A stretch of DNA of 36,284 bases from positions 1 to 36,284 of the forward strand of contig JBNLEI010000029.1 in the NCBI GenBank assembly GCA_050304855.1. Reading direction: 5' to 3'. The position numbers and the translations under genes are program-made. Within the stretch, counting starts at the first letter, position 1. Every line of letters starts with the position of its first letter. This document shows, one piece after another, positions 17,276-24,889 of this stretch. Below the pieces are notes generated by a model, which was not told where the DNA came from, did not search any database, and saw only the letters and a program-made list of their open reading frames with translations. The DNA is from Methylomarinum sp050304855. GTDB lineage: Bacteria; Pseudomonadota; Gammaproteobacteria; Methylococcales; Methylomonadaceae.

Positions 17276-18142
17276 ATGTTAGAAAACGCTTTCCGAAAAA
17301 TAAAATCGGCATTAACCCCCTCTCTGAATCCGAGCCAACTTCAATGGCTGGAGTCCGCACTCGTTAAAGTTGCCGGCAGCCAAGATTTAATTAATGACTT
17401 ACTTAGCTATTCGGCCTCAGCCCGGAGAACGATAGGAGAAAAACCTTTTACCGACGTAAATACTTCATTACAACTGGAAAATGATGTCAGCCTCCCGTTG
17501 CATCACTGGAACCGGACAGATGCCAGCCGCGCCCTAATGATTCTGCAAGCAGCATTATCAAATCCGGCACAAACGCCCGACATTATCCGAAATTATTTCC
17601 AACAAGGCGATGAAAGTGAAATCGCCACCCTCATTCGTATATTGATACTGTTCGACGATGCAGAATCTTATAAATTCTTTACCCGTGAGGTCAGTCGAAC
17701 GAACAGTAAACCTTTATTCGCCTCATTAGCTCAATATAATCCCTACCCCGCCGTCTATTTCACCGAGCACGAATTCAACCAATTGGTATTGAAAGCATTA
17801 TTCATGGGGGTCGCCATCGCTCCGGTCGTCGGTCTACAGCAACGCGCGAACCCTGAGCTCTCGCAAATGTGCAAGGATTATATCGACGAACGGGTGGCTG
17901 CCGACCGTCACATTCCCGCCGACATTTGGCTGGCTTATGAACCTTTCGCCGGTCCTCAAGGCGAAGACTTGATACTGGATCATCTCACTGATGAGTCCAC
18001 CGAACAGCGCTATTACGCAGCCAAAGCATTACTACAACAAAAGCCATTATCACCCAAGCGATTACAATTTCTAGAGAAACTCCGCCATAATGAGAAAGAC
18101 CCTAGAATTATCGCTCTGCTTAAGGAAAATAACTCGGCCTAG
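17276..18142 (+). CDS. eboA: EboA domain-containing protein
   Basis: 288 residues. The ATG at 17276 is chosen because a TTGAGG ribosome site precedes it at proper distance; a TTG at 17261 is in frame but unsupported. The protein is soluble and mostly helical. The segment YNPYPAVYFTEHEFNQLVLK followed by ALFMGVAIAPVVGL, and the later AYEPFAGPQGEDLILDHLTD, match what I know of EboA. The C-terminal part (AAKALLQQKPLSPKRLQFLEKL) looks like HEAT-type helices. EboA is the diagnostic member of ebo clusters; in Nostoc punctiforme the ebo genes are needed to move a scytonemin precursor to the periplasm. Its biochemical activity is unknown. It sits between eboC and eboB. Confidence 0.88.
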   Translation: MLENAFRKIKSALTPSLNPSQLQWLESALVKVAGSQDLINDLLSYSASARRTIGEKPFTDVNTSLQLENDVSLPLHHWNRTDASRALMILQAALSNPAQTPDIIRNYFQQGDESEIATLIRILILFDDAESYKFFTREVSRTNSKPLFASLAQYNPYPAVYFTEHEFNQLVLKALFMGVAIAPVVGLQQRANPELSQMCKDYIDERVAADRHIPADIWLAYEPFAGPQGEDLILDHLTDESTEQRYYAAKALLQQKPLSPKRLQFLEKLRHNEKDPRIIALLKENNSA

Positions 18143-18185
18143 CCCGTTGCAACGAAAAGCGTCTAGGGAATATTCCGAACGCATT

Positions 18186-18216
18186 TTATGTGATAACCCT
18201 TCGACAGGCGTATAAT
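18186..18216 (+). promoter_or_regulatory. Candidate sigma-70-type promoter upstream of eboB
   Basis: In the 115-base gap between eboA and eboB there is an exact TATAAT at 18211-18216. The -35 position is weak: only TTATGT or TGTGAT can be proposed at 16-19 base spacing. It would provide an internal promoter for eboB-eboE-eboF. Low confidence because of the poor -35. Confidence 0.35.
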
Positions 18217-18257
18217 TTGGTTATGCTTCACTAACCGCGAACACTAAGGTAACTATC

Positions 18258-19139
18258 ATGAAATTTTTCGATCCCCATATTCACATGCTAGCCCGCACCA
18301 CCGATGACTATGAAAATATGGCGGCCGCCGGAATTATCGGCCTGGTGGAACCAGCTTTCTGGCTTGGACAACATCGCACACAAGCCGCTTCGTTTATCGA
18401 TTATTTCAACTCATTAATCGGTTGGGAAACTTTTCGTGCCAGCCAGTTCGGCATTCATCATTATTGCACCATCGGCTTAAATCCTAAAGAAGCCAACAAT
18501 ATTGCGATGGCCGAGGAAGTAATGAAATTCATGCCTCGCTTTTGTGCCAAAGATAAAGTTGTTGCAGTCGGTGAAATTGGTTACGACGATATTACCGATG
18601 CGGAAGAACGTTTCTTCGCCGAACAACTTGAACTGGCCAAGGAATTAAATCTTCCGGCCCTAATTCATACTCCCCACCGGGATAAGAAAACCGGCACCGA
18701 GCGAAGCTTAGCCTTGGTTAAGGAAGTTGGCATCGACACGGAACTGGTTTTGATGGATCACTTGAACGAAGTTACATTACCTCTAGTTCTAGACTCGGGC
18801 TGCTGGCGCGGACACTCGGTTTACCCCGAAACAAAAATGAGCGAAACTCGAATGGTTGCATTGCTTAAGCAATACGGTTTAGAAAAGATGGTCGTCAATA
18901 GCGCAGCTGACTGGGGAAAAAGCGATCCTCTAAAAGTTCCTAAGACCGGCCAGGCCATGTTGGACGCCGGTTTTACTGAAAAAGATGTCGAACAGGTATT
19001 ATTCACCAACCCGATCGAATATTACGCTCAAAGCGGCCGCATCTCCATCGAGGAAATATTAACACCCTTAAAGATCGATCAGCAGCAGCTATGGGAAGAT
19101 AATTCGGTGTTACGCGGACAAACTCCCGTTATTCAGTGA
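18258..19139 (+). CDS. eboB: EboB-like TatD-family metal-dependent hydrolase
   Basis: 293 residues. The ATG has an AAGG ribosome site seven bases upstream. The N-terminal metal motif DPHIHM (DxHxH) is at residues 5-10. The amidohydrolase/TatD TIM-barrel pattern continues with VGEIGYDD, PALIHTPHRDK, LVLMDHLNE and VVNSAADWGKSDPLKVPKTG, which supply the expected His, Glu and Asp ligands. TatD-like enzymes use two divalent metals to hydrolyse phosphoester or related bonds; for EboB the substrate is not known. The 120-base gap to eboA holds a TATAAT element. Its stop overlaps the GTG start of eboE, so eboB-eboE-eboF are tightly coupled. Confidence 0.88.
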   Translation: MKFFDPHIHMLARTTDDYENMAAAGIIGLVEPAFWLGQHRTQAASFIDYFNSLIGWETFRASQFGIHHYCTIGLNPKEANNIAMAEEVMKFMPRFCAKDKVVAVGEIGYDDITDAEERFFAEQLELAKELNLPALIHTPHRDKKTGTERSLALVKEVGIDTELVLMDHLNEVTLPLVLDSGCWRGHSVYPETKMSETRMVALLKQYGLEKMVVNSAADWGKSDPLKVPKTGQAMLDAGFTEKDVEQVLFTNPIEYYAQSGRISIEEILTPLKIDQQQLWEDNSVLRGQTPVIQ

Positions 19140-20365
19140 CTACAGAAAGGTCGATAAAAAACTGGCGCCGACAGGACCTGTGCTATTGTAGCAATGTGCA
19201 TGCCTTGCAATCCGAACATGATTTGGTCAACGCTATTACCGGTTTAATTGCCGGAGTAAGGCGAAAACGTCAACTTCAAACTATGAGCGCCGGATTGTGG
19301 CTTAACGTTGCAACCTGTCGTGCCTTTACTTCTTCCCTTAAAAAAATGAGGTTTTTAAAGGAATTATTAGCACAAAACGGCATATACTTACTGACGCTAA
19401 ACGGCTTCCCGTATGACGCGTTCCATGCCGATATCGTGAAAGAGCGTGTATATTCTCCGGATTGGAGCGACCCCGCTCGACACGATTACACGGTAAAACT
19501 GGCTGAAATTCTCGCCTTTTGTTTGCCTGAACATACTATCGAAGGAACCATATCCACTCTACCGCTGGGATTCAGGCACCGTTGGTCCGCAGAGAAGCAC
19601 GACAAGGCGCTTGAGGCGCTTTGTGTTACCGCATTCAAGTTATCGCAACTTAGAAACCGGACAGGAAAATCGATCCGACTCTGTCTAGAGATGGAACCCG
19701 ATTGCGTCCTAGAATCTACCGACGAAACCATTTCTTTTTTTCAACAATCATTATCCGCCAAAGCCAAACAGTTAGGCATCCAACAAATTGTCCTTCAGCG
19801 TCACTTGGGAATTTGTTTTGATATCTGCCATCAAGCAGTCATGTTTGAGGATATTTCCGATTCTCTCGAACGATTTCTGGCAGCTGACATCACGATCGGG
19901 AAAATACAAATTTCCAGCGCCCTGGAGATAAGTCAGCCTGCAACGGAACACTCTCAGTCGTTGATGCGGCAATTTGCGGAACCTAAATATTTGCATCAAG
20001 TTCGAACTCGACATCGGAATCAGCTTTATTCCAGCCTCGACCTAAGCACCGCTCTCGAGAATCAAGGATTTCCCAATACTTCTAAATGGCGCGTCCATTT
20101 TCACGTTCCGGTTCAAGCAGAGACTTTGGTCGATGAAGCGCTAACAACGACACAAAAGGCAATCGGCGAAGTATTGGATTTTTTAAAATCACATCCGCAA
20201 TGCCGTCCGCATCTTGAAGTCGAAACCTATACTTGGCAGGTTCTACCCAAATCTGTCAGGCCCGACAGCGATGCTTCACTGGTTGACGGACTGGCAACAG
20301 AATTAATCTGGCTCGAAAAAGCCATGCGGGAAAAAAACCTAATCAGCGAAAATGACAACGCCTAA
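19136..20365 (+). CDS. eboE: Metabolite traffic protein EboE (TIM-barrel family)
   Basis: 409 residues starting with GTG at 19136, which overlaps the eboB TGA (GTGA). The N-terminal region matches EboE well: LCYCSNVHALQ, GLWLNVATCRAF, then LTLNGFPYDAFHADIVKERV, YSPDWSDPARHDYT and GTISTLPLGFR. The central LCLEMEPDCVLESTDETISF and LGICFDICHQAVMFE carry Glu, Asp and His residues placed like the metal ligands of xylose-isomerase-like TIM barrels. The C-terminal third contains WRVHFHVPVQAE and HLEVETYTWQVLP. The reaction is unknown; the family name comes from the metabolite-export role proposed for ebo genes. It overlaps eboF by 14 bases. Confidence 0.9.
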   Translation: MTTERSIKNWRRQDLCYCSNVHALQSEHDLVNAITGLIAGVRRKRQLQTMSAGLWLNVATCRAFTSSLKKMRFLKELLAQNGIYLLTLNGFPYDAFHADIVKERVYSPDWSDPARHDYTVKLAEILAFCLPEHTIEGTISTLPLGFRHRWSAEKHDKALEALCVTAFKLSQLRNRTGKSIRLCLEMEPDCVLESTDETISFFQQSLSAKAKQLGIQQIVLQRHLGICFDICHQAVMFEDISDSLERFLAADITIGKIQISSALEISQPATEHSQSLMRQFAEPKYLHQVRTRHRNQLYSSLDLSTALENQGFPNTSKWRVHFHVPVQAETLVDEALTTTQKAIGEVLDFLKSHPQCRPHLEVETYTWQVLPKSVRPDSDASLVDGLATELIWLEKAMREKNLISENDNA

Positions 20366-21770
20366 TTTTTCTCATCGTCCGCTCATCGTCATCAACATCG
20401 TAGGTTTGACTCCTGCACTGCTGGGTGAGCATACACCCAATCTTAATTCTCTGATCGACGAAGGTTATTTGGCTCACTTGGAGGGCGTCTTTCCTGCAGT
20501 CACCTGTTCAGCTCAAGCTTCCATGCTAACCGGTACCCAGCCGCGCGAACATGGAATTGTCGGTAATGGCTGGTATTTTCGAGATCTGGCTGAAATCGGC
20601 TTCTGGAAACAGTCCAATCATTTAGTCCAACAAGAACAAGTTTGGGATAGTCTAAAAAAAACATATTCCGATATCCGTTGTGCTCAAATGTTTTGGTGGT
20701 ACAACATGTATGCCAATGTCGATTATTCCGTTACCCCCAGACCCATTTATCCGGCGGACGGACGGAAAATTCCCGCAATTTATTCGCATCCGAGCAATCT
20801 ATCTGAAGAGCTTGAAAATGCTCTAGGGATGTTTCCATTCTTTAATTTCTGGGGACCGAAGGCCGACATTCAATCCTCGCAATGGATCGCGGACGCTGCT
20901 ATCCATGTATTCCAACAACAAAAACCCGATTTGGAATTCGTTTATTTGCCCCATCTGGACTATAACCTGCAACGCCTAGGTCCGGACCATCCTGATATCT
21001 GGCAAGATGTTAAGCAAATCGACGCCGTCGCAGGGCAACTCATTTCTGCGGCCAAAGAACAGCATGGCGATATCATCGTCGTCTCCGAATACGGCATAGA
21101 AAGGGCGGATGACGTTGTCCATATCAATCAAATATTGCGGGAACACGGATTTATCTCCGTCCGGAAAACGCTGGATTGGGAAATGCTGGATTGCGGTGCT
21201 TCACGTGCTTTTGCCGTGGCCGACCATCAGGTTGCACACATCTATATTAAGGACTATCGTGATATCGAGCGGGTCAGGCAGTTACTTGACAAGATCGACG
21301 GTATCGAATTCCTGTTGGGTGAAGAAGAAAAAAAACAATGGGGCATTGACCATCCGCGCTCCGGCGAACTGGTCGCTGTCGCCGCACAAAATCACTGGTT
21401 TAGTTATTACTACTGGTTAGACGAACGACTCGCGCCGGATTTCGCCAGAACCGTAGATATACACCGGAAACCGGGTTACGATCCTGTCGAGCTTTTTATC
21501 GATCCCTCTTTAAAAATTCCTCAATTCAAGATTGCCCTGAATTTATTAAGAAAAAAACTTGGTTTCAGAATGCTAATGGACGTAATTCCGTTACAAGCCG
21601 AACTGGTCAAAGGGACACACGGACGCCGTCCCGCATCAGATGACAGCAGCCAACATCCGCTGCTGATTGGTAGTAACAAGCATTTCGCCACCCAGCGGAC
21701 TCAAATGACTTCGCTCAACACATTGATCAAAAAACATTTTCTACACACCAAAAACAGCTGGGTAAAATAA
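20352..21770 (+). CDS. eboF: EboF-like alkaline phosphatase/nucleotide pyrophosphatase family protein
   Basis: 472 residues. The type I phosphodiesterase/nucleotide pyrophosphatase fold is clear: LIVINIVGLTPALLGEHTPN near the N-terminus, the nucleophile region VFPAVTCSAQASMLTGTQPR with the candidate Thr, then REHGIVGNGWYF, and metal-ligand stretches VYLPHLDYNLQRLGPDHP and VVSEYGIERADDVVH. The C-terminal DVIPLQAELVKGTHGRRP ends the domain with a His-Gly ligand. Family members hydrolyse phosphodiester or pyrophosphate bonds with two zinc ions. There is no obvious signal peptide, so it is probably cytoplasmic. It is the last ebo gene of this block; a convergent minus-strand gene follows after 381 bases. 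Confidence 0.88.
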   Translation: MTTPNFSHRPLIVINIVGLTPALLGEHTPNLNSLIDEGYLAHLEGVFPAVTCSAQASMLTGTQPREHGIVGNGWYFRDLAEIGFWKQSNHLVQQEQVWDSLKKTYSDIRCAQMFWWYNMYANVDYSVTPRPIYPADGRKIPAIYSHPSNLSEELENALGMFPFFNFWGPKADIQSSQWIADAAIHVFQQQKPDLEFVYLPHLDYNLQRLGPDHPDIWQDVKQIDAVAGQLISAAKEQHGDIIVVSEYGIERADDVVHINQILREHGFISVRKTLDWEMLDCGASRAFAVADHQVAHIYIKDYRDIERVRQLLDKIDGIEFLLGEEEKKQWGIDHPRSGELVAVAAQNHWFSYYYWLDERLAPDFARTVDIHRKPGYDPVELFIDPSLKIPQFKIALNLLRKKLGFRMLMDVIPLQAELVKGTHGRRPASDDSSQHPLLIGSNKHFATQRTQMTSLNTLIKKHFLHTKNSWVK

Positions 21771-22151
21771 ATCAGTTATTGTCAGATTAATCAGCTAAAT
21801 GATTCGGCGCCTGGTAAATAACTTCAGTCACTGGGTTGTTTTGATCGAAATTCGCACGATCTGAATTTGATTGAACGGCACTAGAAGCTGTTCAAGAATA
21901 CGATTCTGTACAGTCGCAAGTGTGACACTTTCTCTCTGTTTAATAAGACAGCGTGCAACGTATTTTTCAGTAAACTAGATCAATTCCAGACCAAACTCGG
22001 CACTCTACGCTATTTCGATAATTTTCAAATCACAGCGAGCTTATGATTGTTGAAATTCCATGTATGAATAAGTATCAACCGCTTGTGTCAAATCCAATAT
22101 ATTTTAATTCCGAGAAAATAATATGAAAAATTACTTGGTAGTTTTGATATT
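21771..22151. other. Convergent intergenic gap after eboF
   Basis: This 381-base AT-rich stretch lies between eboF and the convergent RnfD-Sel1 gene. I see no convincing coding region, tRNA or U-tailed terminator. A 13-base inverted repeat, AAGTGT-G-ACACTT, is at 21918-21930. A ten-codon frame at 22123-22155 (MKNYLVVLIF) has no supporting context. The gap marks the left edge of the block that separates the ebo genes from the inositol-phosphate synthase gene, but no insertion-sequence ends or target duplications are visible. Confidence 0.5.
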
Positions 22152-23960
22152 TTAGTCCGTATGTTGACAAGCTTCTTTTATGCCAAATAAACAGGCTTTT
22201 GTGCGATACCACTCCGCAGCATGCTGGTCAGTTTGGTTATTATTGAGTTTGCTGAGGGTGTAACAAGCTAAGCCATTGCTGTGGTTACATGCCTTAAGAA
22301 AATGGCTTTTAGCAAGTGTCAAATTTTGGTATTTTTCATTTAAATGCAAATAACCTGACACCACACAGCTAACCGCCAATCCTTTTTCGCACCCTTTGAT
22401 GAAATAACTTAAACCTGTTTCAATATTATTATGTTTATCGAGCCTCTTCATAATTGCGCTTGCATACACATAACAACTGAGTGGCTTGCCATTTTCATCG
22501 CATGATTCAAGCAATAACATCCGTGCTTTATTGTCGTAAAGTTGAACAAAACGATTACAATCAGAAAAAGACCCAAAATCACAAGCAGCAGCCTGCGCCT
22601 GAATTGCGTCTAACTCACTCTGACCAAAATCAATGTTCTTTCGGTACAAATCTGCAAGCGCACTGCATTGTTGAGCATTGCCGGTATAACATTTTGTAAA
22701 ATAAATAGTACTCAGACTTTTACAAGCCTTCGCATTATCGTTGCTACAAGCCTTTTGCCAAAATGTTATCGAACGACCTGGATGATCTGTACCGACGATA
22801 TTTGTCTGATACATTAATATAAACAGAATAATCCAGATAAACATAAAAACACGATTCAATTGTCTGCTATTCAATCGTAAACAAAATTCCGGAACGGATT
22901 TCTGTAATATTCTGCCCAATAAAGAGTTCGGTGCGCCTATTTGGTCAAAAAACCTAACGAACAAGTTTAATAAAGGAACGCATAACAACTTATCGTAAAA
23001 GGTAGGTTTCTCTAGTAAACCTAATAAACCATATAAACCGAATACCCCCAAACCATATAATGCGCCAAACATAGCCTTCCCCAAATTTTTTTTAGGAGAT
23101 GTTGCCGGATCAGTCACAAGCAAATGCATCCCTAGAAAAACCGCGATGGGTATTCCGGAATCCAAAAACCAATAAACACCGGTGGCAGAGGTATAAATAA
23201 TATTAGCGAGAAAAAGCGCCACGCCCGCAAATAGCGTTACCAACGTAACACCAAACAGATATTGCACAATCAAGCCAACGAAAAAGATATAACTATAAAT
23301 GTATTGGGGATCGTTCAGCCGCGTAGCTATTTCCTCAGCCCACGTCAAATTGGTGTTGTCCGTAAAGATAAGAACAACGGAAAACATAAACAAAGTGATC
23401 GCTGATGGATTAAATATGTGCACTCGACGGCCATCCCGCTGCCAGGTCACAAATTCTTTAACTACCAAACCGAAAGCTATCACCAAAAACTGAAGGTAAA
23501 ACCATTCATCTTTGAAGCAAAGAAATAAATTGGTGCTTAAAGTAATTGGAAAAGGTCCAAATCCAAATCGCCAAACTTTTTTTCTGGACCAGTGCAGTAA
23601 TGCATCAAACAGATAGGCAAACAGCAGCTGACTAATAATTAAAACACTATTATGGCTAATAAGCTCCCAATACCAACTCCAATAGATAAATATGGTGATT
23701 TGGATTAAACCCTGCACGTAATGTGAAGGGACAATGTTAAAAACAAATTTAAATGGTTCACGATGACGTCCCAGGCGAACTTGTAAACCAATAAACCATA
23801 CCAGCAAAAAAGAAATGACTATGAGATGGGTATTGAACAAACCATCGTTATAAGCTATTCGTGGCAAAAGGCTTAATCCGATTAAAACACCAATCAATGA
23901 TAACGGAATCAAATACGCTAATTCCGCGGCGGACTTATTGCCAGTAACTACTTTACTCAT
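22152..23960 (-). CDS. RnfD/NqrB-like membrane protein fused to cysteine-rich Sel1 (Hcp-type) repeats
   Basis: 602 residues. The N-terminal about 400 residues hold some ten membrane helices and resemble the NQR2/RnfD family: VHIFNPSAITLF, and GMHLLVTDPATSPKKNLGK, a hallmark of RnfD/NqrB-type flavoprotein subunits. The covalent-FMN (S/T)GAT motif is not clear; the nearest candidate is TSATGVYW, so flavinylation is uncertain. The last membrane helix (about 370-392) is followed by about 200 residues with seven paired cysteines, mostly Cys-x7-Cys (for example CSNDNAKAC, CYTGNAQQC, CEKGLAVSC), alternating with helices. This is the pattern of Hcp-like Sel1 repeats, in which each pair forms a disulphide, implying a periplasmic location. 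No other rnf/nqr subunit is nearby. A stand-alone redox or scaffold membrane protein is my inference. Confidence 0.82.
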   Translation of the reverse strand: MSKVVTGNKSAAELAYLIPLSLIGVLIGLSLLPRIAYNDGLFNTHLIVISFLLVWFIGLQVRLGRHREPFKFVFNIVPSHYVQGLIQITIFIYWSWYWELISHNSVLIISQLLFAYLFDALLHWSRKKVWRFGFGPFPITLSTNLFLCFKDEWFYLQFLVIAFGLVVKEFVTWQRDGRRVHIFNPSAITLFMFSVVLIFTDNTNLTWAEEIATRLNDPQYIYSYIFFVGLIVQYLFGVTLVTLFAGVALFLANIIYTSATGVYWFLDSGIPIAVFLGMHLLVTDPATSPKKNLGKAMFGALYGLGVFGLYGLLGLLEKPTFYDKLLCVPLLNLFVRFFDQIGAPNSLLGRILQKSVPEFCLRLNSRQLNRVFMFIWIILFILMYQTNIVGTDHPGRSITFWQKACSNDNAKACKSLSTIYFTKCYTGNAQQCSALADLYRKNIDFGQSELDAIQAQAAACDFGSFSDCNRFVQLYDNKARMLLLESCDENGKPLSCYVYASAIMKRLDKHNNIETGLSYFIKGCEKGLAVSCVVSGYLHLNEKYQNLTLAKSHFLKACNHSNGLACYTLSKLNNNQTDQHAAEWYRTKACLFGIKEACQHTD

Positions 23961-24200
23961 GAATGTGATTCCAGACGATGTGGAACGGATTAAAAGAACG
24001 CTCAGCCGCCTATACTTAAAGGGCGCTACCGCGCTTCTCTGTTGCTAGGCTGTAATAGAAAATACGCACTGATACATCACCGCATGTCATCGGAAAAAGA
24101 GTGCGGGGCATAGGCTTAATCAAATTTGCCTAACTGCGATCCATCTTTTACGATAACCGAGAATGTAGAGTCTTCACAAAAACAACGCATATTCAATTTA

Positions 24201-24797
24201 TTAGGGATCCGGATGAGCCATCAAATAAATCGTGTCTGCGCCATTTGGCATTCCGGAAACGGATAAAAGGATCCCTCCCCCATTGTTCAGCGAACCTTGT
24301 AACAACTCCACCAACATTTGAGCAGAATTGAAAGGCTGCCCGTCCACTAACTCTATTTTAGCCTGTGCCGGAACTCCTAAAATACGATTGACATCTTGAG
24401 CCAACCTTCCTTTTTTGTCTGCCGATTCCTTTTTTAGAGCTTTAGCCAACTCAGCACGAGCATAGTCGGGCCCAACTTCCAAAGTTACCGTCTCGTGTTC
24501 ATTAGAACTAGAAAATTGCCCTTGCGGTAACGACGCACCGTTCAAATAGAAAGTACTCGTCTTTCCCGTCGGAAATTCTATCTTCATCCAATCATCAGAA
24601 ATTTCCAGCAACTTGCCACCGCCAAAATCGTCTCCCTCCCGAAAATATCCATGTTTCCCGTTACGAAACTCTACCAGCGCGATCTTTACTTTATCGGTCT
24701 TGATAATGCCTGTTAACCAGAAAGCCGTCTCTTCAGCATACGCGATACCCGAAAAAACATAGCCGAGGAGTAGAATCAGTACATACTTTCCCTTCAT
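24201..24797 (-). CDS. Exported GspC-like periplasmic protein
   Basis: 198 residues from the ATG at 24795-24797, chosen for its GAGGAA ribosome site; a GTG six codons upstream is in frame but unsupported. Residues 1-22 form a signal peptide or anchor (YVLILLLGYVFSGIAYA) with an AYA-E cleavage site. Residues about 28-75 (TGIIKTDKVKIALVEFRNG, FREGDDFGGGKLLEISDDWM) resemble the homology region of type II secretion protein GspC and related PilP-like domains. The C-terminal half is charged and ends in a small beta-rich region (ILLSVSGMPNGADTIYLMA). No other secretion genes are present. It lies downstream of the large PKD/toroid gene across a stem-loop and may depend on readthrough of it. Assignment to the GspC fold is tentative. 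Confidence 0.6.
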   Translation of the reverse strand: MKGKYVLILLLGYVFSGIAYAEETAFWLTGIIKTDKVKIALVEFRNGKHGYFREGDDFGGGKLLEISDDWMKIEFPTGKTSTFYLNGASLPQGQFSSSNEHETVTLEVGPDYARAELAKALKKESADKKGRLAQDVNRILGVPAQAKIELVDGQPFNSAQMLVELLQGSLNNGGGILLSVSGMPNGADTIYLMAHPDP

Positions 24798-24820
24798 AAC
24801 GATTTCCTCAAACACAATAA

Positions 24821-24848
24821 AGGGCTCCTCCCGGAAAGGAGAAGCCCT
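24821..24848 (-). terminator. Stem-loop between the PKD/toroid gene and the GspC-like gene
   Basis: An inverted repeat AGGGCT-x-CTCC / GGAG-x-AGCCCT forms a 6+4 bp stem with one mismatch and a 6-base loop. Read on the minus strand, it follows the 829-codon gene by about 40 bases and is followed by a short, imperfect T-run (TTTATT). This fits an intrinsic terminator or a partial-readthrough attenuator setting the level of the downstream gene. Confidence 0.65.
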
Positions 24849-24889
24849 CTTGTTGATGGAACAGCTAAATGACTTCTTTATAGAAGTAA

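Noticed and set aside
22123..22155. Ten-codon frame (MKNYLVVLIF) resembling the start of a signal peptide
   Set aside because: It has no ribosome site, runs into the end of the convergent gene and is too short to call a remnant.
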